This document shows, one piece after another, positions 30,335 through 36,714 of a stretch of DNA of 36,714 bases; the first letter of the stretch is position 1; every line of letters begins with the position of its first letter. The notes under the pieces were generated by a model. The model was given only the letters and a program-made list of their open reading frames with translations, ran no database searches and had not been told where the DNA came from. The translations under genes were made by a program, and so were the position numbers. Source of the DNA: a virus; the IMG/VR virus record IMGVR_UViG_3300047560_000541, positions 1-36,714 of that record, one strand, 5' to 3'.

Positions 30335-31883
30335 CCTTGGCCTTTTGCTCGCCCGCCGTGATGGCTTGGAGGTTCTTGTCGAGGATCGACGCCTTAATGA
30401 AGTCGTCCGGGATGCCGGCTTTCTTCATTTCCGCGATATCGTTCGCGATTTCGCGCCAAATAGCGGACGGATCCTTGCCTTGCTCGCGGATGATCTGCCC
30501 GGGCGACATGAGGAGGTTATTTTTCGACGTAACCGCCGCGTTTACGTCCGCTTGCGGGTCGATCCATTGCCAGCGCCGACCCTGCCACGCGACTTCGGCG
30601 TATCGGTCGATCTTTTCAGCCTTGAGCGGGCGACCTTTCACCGTAATGTGACCGCCGAGGAGCGCGCGCGGGAGCCACGCCTCGAAAACCGGCTGGCATA
30701 GCGTCTCGATCACCCACTCTTGGAGCTCTTTCCAATGCTCGCGCTCGTCGAGCGTGCCCTGCCGGATGCTGGAGAAGTTCACGCCTTCCAAGTCGTTCGC
30801 GAGATTGTTGTAGGCGACGCCAAAACCGGACGCGATGCCGCGCAACATGGCCTTGTTGAACGTCGCGAACTCGCCCGACGGGTATTGCGGGTTCCACTCC
30901 TTGAGCTCCGCGCCTTCCGGAAGGACCGGGAACGACCCGGGATCGCCGTCCATCTCGAAGTTTTCGGCCTCTTCGGGCTCCAGTTCGGGCCCGTGGCCTT
31001 CCTTCCATTGGATAACGCCCATCTTCGACGCGCCGACCCGCGCGTTGATCACGGCGGCGTTCTCAAAGCCGACGAGTTGCTTCATCCGGAACAATCCGGT
31101 CGCCATCCAAGGGAGGCCGCGCTTCTGGCCGACCATTTCGGGCACGAAGCCGTGAATAATCTCGTCCGCCGGGATCCGGTGATAGTGAAGCCCCGCGTAG
31201 GTGTAGTTGTAGAACGCGTCCGACTCCTTCGCGACCGTGAAGTGATACGCCACGGCGCGCCCGTACTTGTTGAACTCGATCCCGGCGCGAATAAACGAGC
31301 CGTCCTCAAGGTCGAACCGATCATACTGGGGGTGACAGCGCTGAGGGTCGAGCATTTGGAGCGCGAAGCCGAACGGGCCAGCGTCTCTTCCGTAAATCTT
31401 GCGGAACATGAACTCGCCGTCGACGCTCGCGGAGTCGATCGCCGACAACTGGATCTGCCGCCACGACTTCTCGCCGGCCACGTCGCACGAAGAGCGATGC
31501 CCCCACTTGCACCACGCCGCCTCGATCGCCTCATTCGCCAGAGCGTCAAGGGTTCCGCTCGGGTCTCGCGTCTGCGCTTGGAGGACGACGCCTTTCGGGC
31601 CGATGATGTTTTGACGCGCAAGCCGAATGAAGGCGCGCGCGTAGTCGTTGTTCGCGACTTGCTCGCGCGAACGAGCCACGAGCGGGCGTTGATGGATCCG
31701 GATCAGCCACGCCGCCGTGATGGGCATGGTCAACCAGTCGCCGTTCACTCGGTCGGTTTTCGTCGCGTCAAACATGCGCGAGGCCGCTTTCGCGGAGTTG
31801 TAGGAGGCTCCAGCCTTCCGGGTTTCGGTTTTTTCCGTTTCCGGGGCCGGCGTTTCGGGGTTTTTTCGGCTAAACCATCCCAT
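30315..31883 (-). CDS. Portal protein, lambda family, 522 aa
   Basis: Lambda gpB-type portal blocks are present: LVARSREQVANNDYARAFIRLARQNIIGP (in parts), DGEFMFRKIYG, LQMLDPQRC, YHRIPADEIIHGFVPEMVGQKRGLPWM and LASGFG-like IASGFGVAYNNLANDLEGVNFSSIRQG. The dodecameric portal forms the DNA entry channel. It lacks any fused protease. Confidence 0.95.
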   Translation of the reverse strand: MGWFSRKNPETPAPETEKTETRKAGASYNSAKAASRMFDATKTDRVNGDWLTMPITAAWLIRIHQRPLVARSREQVANNDYARAFIRLARQNIIGPKGVVLQAQTRDPSGTLDALANEAIEAAWCKWGHRSSCDVAGEKSWRQIQLSAIDSASVDGEFMFRKIYGRDAGPFGFALQMLDPQRCHPQYDRFDLEDGSFIRAGIEFNKYGRAVAYHFTVAKESDAFYNYTYAGLHYHRIPADEIIHGFVPEMVGQKRGLPWMATGLFRMKQLVGFENAAVINARVGASKMGVIQWKEGHGPELEPEEAENFEMDGDPGSFPVLPEGAELKEWNPQYPSGEFATFNKAMLRGIASGFGVAYNNLANDLEGVNFSSIRQGTLDEREHWKELQEWVIETLCQPVFEAWLPRALLGGHITVKGRPLKAEKIDRYAEVAWQGRRWQWIDPQADVNAAVTSKNNLLMSPGQIIREQGKDPSAIWREIANDIAEMKKAGIPDDFIKASILDKNLQAITAGEQKAKDAGNTP

Positions 31884-32431
31884 CAGCGGAACCTTACCCG
31901 GACAGCCGTCCCGAACAGGTCGCCCCTTTTCGCTCTAGCTTCCATTTTCACCTGTGCGCGGTAGCGGTCGCGAAGCGTGAGGAGCTCGGGGATCGGCGTC
32001 CTCCAGAGTTCGCGGTTGTTGATCTTGTAACGCTCTTGGTCTTGCGTGGCGCGCCTTTCGAGGACCGCCTCGATCGCCGCGAGGACCCTTTGAGCGTGCG
32101 TGGAGCCGTCAAAACCCGCCGTGGCCTCGGCCAAGTTCGGATCGATGATGATTTCGCCCGACTCGATCTCGAAAACGTCGCCGTCCTCGTTCGAAACTCG
32201 CGCGGAATACCAATAGACGCCCGGATCCCACGAGCCGGTCGCCTCGGCGTTCGCGCGGAGTCGGTGCGCGTTGCCATCGGGCACGCTCACGACGTTGATC
32301 GAGCCCGGGCCGCGCATGTGAACCGTCAGCACCCACACGTTCGCCGGGTATGCGGTCAAAACGACCGGCCTATCGAGAGTAAGGCCCGCTTTAATTCGTT
32401 GGGGAAGGATTGCCACGGTAGTTTTCACCAA
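31883..32431 (-). CDS. Protein between terminase and portal, 182 aa
   Basis: An N-terminal Ig-like beta domain (VKTTVAILPQRIKAGLTLDRPV, WSYSARV-like YWYSARVSNEDGDVFEIESG) joins a C-terminal helical part (AQRVLAAIEAVLERRATQDQERY, IPELLTLRDRYRAQVKMEARAKRG, in parts). The C-terminal region is familiar from phage proteins lying between the GpA-type terminase and a lambda-type portal, the position of lambda gpW. It overlaps both neighbours. A head completion or connector role is inferred. Confidence 0.65.
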   Translation of the reverse strand: MVKTTVAILPQRIKAGLTLDRPVVLTAYPANVWVLTVHMRGPGSINVVSVPDGNAHRLRANAEATGSWDPGVYWYSARVSNEDGDVFEIESGEIIIDPNLAEATAGFDGSTHAQRVLAAIEAVLERRATQDQERYKINNRELWRTPIPELLTLRDRYRAQVKMEARAKRGDLFGTAVRVRFR

Positions 32432-34386
32432 TTTGTCGCAAAATTCCCCCGCCGTTTGAGGGATTTCGAGCGCTTAATTTTCCTGACAGTCTCGGCAACA
32501 GTCGGCGGGTTTTCCTCTTGCGGGTTTTCCTTGGGAATTTGGGGGCTCGCGTCCCATTCTCCCGAGTGATTTTTCCGCGCTTCGAGGATCCTTTCGAGCC
32601 GTTCCGCCGCCCTTCTGAACGACGGATTGACGATTTTCAGCGCCGCGAGCGCGTAAACACGACAGTCCAGGCCCTCATTTCGGGGCCTTGTCTTGTGCCA
32701 CTCGCGCACGGGGAACCCTTTGACGTAGCGCGTGAGCAATTTTTCGGCGGTCAACTGCTTATACCAGTCGGGATCCCGGTCCATCGGCGTGTGACAGTAG
32801 CCCGGGCCCGGGTTTTTGACCGCGAGCCGCCGCATCACGGTAAGTTTCGCCTCGTCGACGCCCACAAGGAACAGGTCGACCTTTCGTTTCGTCTTGCCCG
32901 ACTGCTTTCGGCTCGGAGCGGCGACGATCGGACGTCCCCAACCGGCGACGCCCTTAATGCCGAAGATCCGACGCCCCGTTTTACCCCGGAGCCACTCGTA
33001 AGCCGCCTGAGTGTTGCCGCCCGTGCCGCCGGTATCCACGCAAGCCCCAGAGATCGACAGGTGCGCGCCGGTTTCGTGGAGCCAAGTCGTCGAAAGGTGC
33101 TCTTCGAGGTCGTCCCACACGTCCGCCTGAAGGGGATCGCCCCAAAAAACCGAGTAATCGACGGACCACGACTCCTCGCCGTGACCCCATGCGACGATCT
33201 CGCACTCCAGTCGATCGGGTTGCATGTCGACGCCGGCAGTCAGAACGAGCCCTCCAGCCGGCACGGGGGCGATATATTCCTCGCGGCGCGCCATCAGGGT
33301 GTCCGGATCCGCCGTTTCGCCCTGCTCCTCCCACGTCTCGGCAAGCGATACGTTGGTGAACGTCTGGAGGTCGTTCGTCGCCTTCTTGTCGAGGTAGGAC
33401 TGCACGATGTCCCGGAGCCGCCGAAACGTCGAGTAGAGCTCGTTCAAATGGTAGGACGCGTGCCCTTTGAACGGCTTCTCGGCCTTCCAGCCGTGCCCGT
33501 CACGCTCGGCGGTCCTGATCGCCGCGATCCTTTGCCCGTCTCCCCAGAGTGAGCCGCAATGGGGGCACGCGTAGCGCGCCGTCGCCGGGAATTGCTCGTC
33601 GTCGGGCGTTTCCTTGCCGTCCCACACGACTTGATCCCATCGGAGCGGTTGCGGGGTCCTGCAATCGGGGCACGCGACGTGAAATTGGCGCTTGTCGCCG
33701 GCCTCGTAAGCGTCGTCGATGTAGCTCTCGCCCTTGATCGTGGGCGTCGAAATCTCGATCAGAAAGCGCTGATCCCCGAACGTCGCGGCGCGTTGCCACA
33801 AAAGGCCGACCGGATGCCCTTCGTCCGTGACCTCGTAGCCGTCCACTTCGTCGCAAACGATCAGCGGAGCGGAGCGCCCGCGCATGGTTTTGGGGGATCC
33901 GGACCACGAGAACATCAGGAAGCCCCCCGCGTAGGACTTCATCTTCTGGTTGTTCACGCCCTCGCGCCCGCGCGGCTTGGCGATCAGCCGTTCGAGCTCC
34001 TCGTTTGCCGAGACGAGCGGGTTAAATTTGGTTTCGAGCCATGTCTGAACGTCGCCCTGCGATGGTTGCATCATCATCTGCGATCGGGGCTCGACTTCGA
34101 TGCAATAGCCCTGCACGCATAGCGCGAGCATGGTTTTCCCGACCTGAGCGCCCCACTTGAGCGTGATCCGTTGGCAATCCGGATCGACGAGCATGTCCAT
34201 TGGCTCGCGCTGGTATGGCGCGTTCGCCAATCGGAGCGGACCCGGGAGGGCGTTCCCGATGGGGATCTTGACCGACGCTTCCGCCCACTCGCTCGGGAGG
34301 ACGTTCGCCGGCGGGCGGAGCATCTTCTGAGCGCGCTTGATCGCGTTCGCGACCCCGGCGGGGTTCCGGTAGCGCTTGACGTTCAT
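32425..34386 (-). CDS. terL: Terminase large subunit, GpA family, 653 aa
   Basis: The ATPase has a Walker A-like WGAQVGKT (78-85) and Walker B PLIVCDEVDGY (D179, E180). A zinc-binding insertion has CPDC and CPHC. The nuclease domain starts with AGVDMQPDRLECEIVAWG (catalytic Asp) and includes ACVDTGGTGGNT. It packages DNA into the prohead and cuts it; lambda GpA-type enzymes generate cos ends. The C-terminal tail contains copy 4 of the 20-bp motif in coding sequence, read as KENPQEENPP, and is basic after it. The start overlaps terS by 4 nt. Confidence 0.96.
   Translation of the reverse strand: MNVKRYRNPAGVANAIKRAQKMLRPPANVLPSEWAEASVKIPIGNALPGPLRLANAPYQREPMDMLVDPDCQRITLKWGAQVGKTMLALCVQGYCIEVEPRSQMMMQPSQGDVQTWLETKFNPLVSANEELERLIAKPRGREGVNNQKMKSYAGGFLMFSWSGSPKTMRGRSAPLIVCDEVDGYEVTDEGHPVGLLWQRAATFGDQRFLIEISTPTIKGESYIDDAYEAGDKRQFHVACPDCRTPQPLRWDQVVWDGKETPDDEQFPATARYACPHCGSLWGDGQRIAAIRTAERDGHGWKAEKPFKGHASYHLNELYSTFRRLRDIVQSYLDKKATNDLQTFTNVSLAETWEEQGETADPDTLMARREEYIAPVPAGGLVLTAGVDMQPDRLECEIVAWGHGEESWSVDYSVFWGDPLQADVWDDLEEHLSTTWLHETGAHLSISGACVDTGGTGGNTQAAYEWLRGKTGRRIFGIKGVAGWGRPIVAAPSRKQSGKTKRKVDLFLVGVDEAKLTVMRRLAVKNPGPGYCHTPMDRDPDWYKQLTAEKLLTRYVKGFPVREWHKTRPRNEGLDCRVYALAALKIVNPSFRRAAERLERILEARKNHSGEWDASPQIPKENPQEENPPTVAETVRKIKRSKSLKRRGNFATNW
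32511..32530 (-). repeat. 20-bp motif copy 4, inside terL end
   Basis: Minus-strand GGAAAACCCGCAAGAGGAAA, 80 bp before the start of the 182-aa gene, within the last 35 codons of terL. Unlike the other copies it lies in coding sequence. The 11-mer GGAAAACCCGC is directly repeated here. Confidence 0.65.
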
Positions 34387-34907
34387 TCCTCTTCGTCGAT
34401 CTCGTCGGCTTCTTCGTCGGGATCTTCTTCGTCGTAGAGATCCGCCTCGGCGAGAGACTCCAAAACGGCGTCGATCTCTTCCATGAGGACTTGCTTAAAA
34501 CGGCGCTCGTCGGTCTCGCCGATCAGCATCGAAACCGTGCGCCCGGGCAAGTTCCGCATCCCGGCGCGAACCTCGGCGAACGCCTTCGTCACCATCTTCT
34601 CCACTTGGTCGACGGTCGTCACCTGGCCTTGCTTCTTGGCGAGCTCCAGCGCCGCGAGGTCGGCTTGGAACTTCATGTGGCGCGCCTTCTCGGTGTGATA
34701 GTCGATCACGCCGTCGCGCCCGCCGCCTATCGATCGGTCCTTGAGGTATCGGATATACCCCTGCACGGATCCCGCGAGCTCATAGCGCCCGCGCTCGGCC
34801 TTCGGGATGACCCCCAGAGACGTGAGGTGCTGAACTTGGCGGTCGGAGATCATGAGGAGCTTCGCGATCGTGCCGACTGGGTAAGTCGCCGCGCTCTTGG
34901 TCGTCAT
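34383..34907 (-). CDS. terS: Terminase small subunit, Nu1-like, 174 aa
   Basis: The N-terminal winged HTH (YPVGTIAKLLMISDRQVQHLTSLGVIPKAERGRYELAGSVQGYIRYL, in parts) is the Nu1-type DNA-binding domain. YHTEKARHMKFQADLAALELAKKQGQVTT is the conserved linker helix. A very acidic C-terminus follows (DLYDEEDPDEEADEIDEEE). It recognises the packaging site and brings the large subunit to it. Confidence 0.92.
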   Translation of the reverse strand: MTTKSAATYPVGTIAKLLMISDRQVQHLTSLGVIPKAERGRYELAGSVQGYIRYLKDRSIGGGRDGVIDYHTEKARHMKFQADLAALELAKKQGQVTTVDQVEKMVTKAFAEVRAGMRNLPGRTVSMLIGETDERRFKQVLMEEIDAVLESLAEADLYDEEDPDEEADEIDEEE

Positions 34908-34908
34908 T

Positions 34909-35118
34909 TCAGCGCCCCAACCGATTGAACACGCGCCGGAGAGCGTAGGACCGGACGAGGGAGACGACCGTGAACAGACCCCCGATTGCCAAGTGATCCG
35001 ACGCCGCGACGTGGATCCCGAAGAGCGGGAAGATCACCGCCTGAGCGCCAACCGCCACGAAATAACCGACGGCGACGTTCGCGAGCGACTCGAACGCCGA
35101 CCACTTACGCGACTGCAC
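34909..35118 (-). CDS. Two-helix membrane protein, DUF7220-like, 69 aa
   Basis: A GTG start at 35116-35118 lies inside the end of the methyltransferase gene. The product begins (M)QSRKWSAFESLANVAVGY and has two hydrophobic helices (about 11-32 and 40-58), then a basic end SYALRRVFNRLGR. The pattern SR-x-S-x-x-ES-x-NV-VGY...RSY-LRR-F is common in phages near terminase genes (DUF7220 as I recall). Topology would allow a holin-like role, but that is not established. Confidence 0.75.
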   Translation of the reverse strand: MQSRKWSAFESLANVAVGYFVAVGAQAVIFPLFGIHVAASDHLAIGGLFTVVSLVRSYALRRVFNRLGR

Positions 35119-36661
35119 GGGTCCTCTCGCGGTTGAGCTCGTCGAATGTCTGCCCGGTCGCTTCGAGGATCGCGTCCCGCCCGGTGAACGCTTGCCAGCG
35201 GCGAACGATCACGTCGACGTATTGCCCCTGCAGTTCCATTGCGTAGCAGACGCGCCCGGTTTTCTCCGCGCCCATGAGGGTTGAACCGCTCCCGCCGAAC
35301 GGCTCGACGCATAGCCCGCCCTCGGGGAGACTCGCCCGCATGACGCGTTCCATCATTGCGACCGGCTTCGGCGTGGCGTGTCCGTGGCGCTCGTCGCCAA
35401 CTACCCGCTCGAACTCCCAGACGTCGCGCATGACGTCGTGCGCGTTGTCGAAATAGCTCCGCGCTCCTTGAATCTCGCTCGTCGGTCCGCCTTTCACGGT
35501 GTCCCATTCCTTCTTGAGCTCCTTCCACGGGCGCGCAAAATGGCCGGGATATTCCGCCGCGAGCTTCTTGTAGTGCTTCTCGGGGATCAGGTTGAACTGC
35601 GAGCGCGTGAACCAATGCGAGAACATCTGACAGCCGCAGACGCGCTCGATGTCCTTTCGATTGATGCCGGCGGCGTTGGCTTGGCCCTCCATGTAAGACC
35701 GGAGCGGCTCCCATGTCTCGGGGAAATCGTCGGTGTTCACATTGCCACGGAACTGGTTCCCCAACTGGAAATAGAGACAGCGCTCGGTCGCGATGGGGAA
35801 TTGCGTGAGATCCGGCGAAGCCATGCCCGCGATGCTCTTCTTGTCCCAGACGATCTCGTTCCGGAGCTCGATCTTTTCAGAGTCCCCGAGCCCGCCGCGA
35901 TACCAAAGCCTCCAGAGGTCCGGGGCGTTCCCCCAGATATACGCGCTCGCGTTGCCCGCCGCGAAGGTCCGAAACGTCGCCCACCATGCCATCTGGAACT
36001 GGTCGAGCTCTTCCCGGTAGATGTTGTCGTTCGCCACACCGTCGGCTTGCTTCCCCATACCGTAAGGCGGGTCGGCGTGGATCAACTGAGCGACCGCGCC
36101 GCCCATCAGGCGTTCGACGTCAGTAACGCTCGTCGAGTCTCCGCACATGACGCGATGATCGCCGAGCACCCATACGTCGCCGGCGACGGAAATCGGATCC
36201 TTTGCCTCGGGGATCTCGTCCGGATCCGTGAGCCCCTTCTCCTCTTCCTCCTCCTCGATCATCAGCTTTGCGAGCTCGTCCTCGCTGAACCCGGTCAGGG
36301 ATAAATCGAAGTCGCGCTCCTCCAGTTCGCCGAGCTCCAGCGCCAGCAGTTCGTCGTCCCACCCGGCGTTCAGCGCGAGCTTGTTATCCGCAATGACGTA
36401 GGCGCGCCGTTGCGTTTCCGTGAGGTATCCGAGACGGATGCAAGGGACGAACTCGAGCCCGAGTTTTCGGGCCGCCATGACACGCCCGTGGCCGGCGATA
36501 ATGCCGCCCTCGTCGTCGATCAGGATTGGGTTGGTAAACCCGAATTCCTTAATGCTCGCGGCGATTTGCGCCACTTGCTCGTCGCTGTGCGTGCGCGAGT
36601 TCCGAGCGTAGGGGATCAGCGTTTCTAGCTGAAGTTCTTCAATCTGAATTTTTCGATCCAT
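35105..36661 (-). CDS. ParB-like nuclease/DNA methyltransferase fusion, 518 aa
   Basis: Residues 1-110 form a ParB/sulfiredoxin-like domain (LIPYARNSRTHSDEQVAQIAASI, GHGRVMAARKLG). A Glu-rich linker follows at 130-142. The methyltransferase then has the catalytic DPPY at 197-200 followed far downstream by the AdoMet-binding EPFGGSGST (453-461), the beta-class order. The enzyme should methylate adenine N6 or cytosine N4 in a short site, perhaps shielding phage DNA from host restriction. No partner endonuclease is present. GGTGG precedes the ATG, and a TATAAT lies about 30 bp upstream (plus 36691-36696). Confidence 0.93.
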   Translation of the reverse strand: MDRKIQIEELQLETLIPYARNSRTHSDEQVAQIAASIKEFGFTNPILIDDEGGIIAGHGRVMAARKLGLEFVPCIRLGYLTETQRRAYVIADNKLALNAGWDDELLALELGELEERDFDLSLTGFSEDELAKLMIEEEEEEKGLTDPDEIPEAKDPISVAGDVWVLGDHRVMCGDSTSVTDVERLMGGAVAQLIHADPPYGMGKQADGVANDNIYREELDQFQMAWWATFRTFAAGNASAYIWGNAPDLWRLWYRGGLGDSEKIELRNEIVWDKKSIAGMASPDLTQFPIATERCLYFQLGNQFRGNVNTDDFPETWEPLRSYMEGQANAAGINRKDIERVCGCQMFSHWFTRSQFNLIPEKHYKKLAAEYPGHFARPWKELKKEWDTVKGGPTSEIQGARSYFDNAHDVMRDVWEFERVVGDERHGHATPKPVAMMERVMRASLPEGGLCVEPFGGSGSTLMGAEKTGRVCYAMELQGQYVDVIVRRWQAFTGRDAILEATGQTFDELNRERTRAVA

Positions 36662-36690
36662 ACGGCCACCAATAGCGAAGCGAGGCGGAA

Positions 36691-36696
36691 ATTATA
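36691..36696 (-). promoter_or_regulatory. TATAAT -10 box upstream of methyltransferase
   Basis: A consensus TATAAT on the minus strand lies 29 bp before the methyltransferase ATG. The -35 position would fall at or beyond the window end, so the promoter cannot be judged from this sequence. Confidence 0.3.
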
Positions 36697-36714
36697 GGCC
36701 ACGCACAATGCGAA

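Noticed and set aside
30720-31964. 414-aa plus-strand open frame over portal
   Set aside because: Antisense shadow of the lambda-type portal gene.
1-36714. CRISPR array, insertion sequence or transposon
   Set aside because: No regularly spaced identical repeats with spacers, no transposase and no IS-type terminal repeats were seen; the only dispersed repeat is the 20-bp motif.

Overview
The window reads as a temperate tailed-phage genome (contractile-tail myovirus type) from an alphaproteobacterial host, probably Rhizobiales. The evidence is GC-rich coding throughout, phage genes from end to end, and the 3' part of an alphaproteobacterial-type tRNA-Arg(ACG) sitting inside the phage sequence next to an integrase. 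Phage genes continue on both sides of that tRNA fragment and no host gene is present. It is therefore best read as attP in the free or circular form of the genome, not as the edge of an integrated prophage. A small membrane-protein reading frame also stays open from base 1 into the last bases of the window, which fits circular closure but does not prove it.

Layout. (1) 1-340: two small genes behind a strong sigma70-like promoter overlapped by a perfect palindrome. (2) 339-5082, all minus strand: an early DNA-metabolism operon. In transcription order it holds a PDDEXK/RecE-like nuclease, dUTPase, a coiled-coil DUF1351-like protein, a RecA-like (Sak4/AAA_24) ATPase, a MerR/AlpA-type HTH protein, a conserved small protein, a DksA/TraR-like zinc-finger protein, a small basic protein, an SSB-like protein and a small conserved protein. 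(3) 5083-5270: divergent control region. (4) 5271-6680, plus strand: the only plus-strand gene, an SF2 helicase. (5) 6677-8807, minus: integrase, two small proteins and a 2-oxoglutarate/Fe(II) dioxygenase. (6) 8808-9104: attP with paired arm-type repeats. (7) 9105-36661, all minus: the morphogenesis block, transcribed from high to low coordinates.

The morphogenesis block is a chimera. The head is lambda/HK97-like: Nu1-type small terminase, GpA-type large terminase, lambda-type portal, a fused prohead protease-capsid protein, an FII-like attachment protein and a gpZ-like protein. The tail is P2-like (V, W, J, I, FI sheath, FII tube, E/E' with a -1 frameshift, tape measure, U, X, D). The fibre cassette carries a DUF4815-type protein and two paralogous receptor-binding proteins. 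A ParB-methyltransferase fusion and a DUF7220-like membrane protein precede the terminase. Three intrinsic terminators punctuate the late block.

Main points of interest: a 20-bp motif (GGAAAWSSCGCAAGAGGAAA) present four times in one orientation, mostly ahead of late modules; integrase arm sites arranged as tandem 12-bp repeats on both sides of the attP core; an apparent one-base frameshift in the essential spike gene V; a fibre-like gene cluster inside the head module; and no recognisable endolysin, spanin or CI-type repressor even though several palindromic operator-like sites are present. All family assignments come from reading the sequence; no database search was run.
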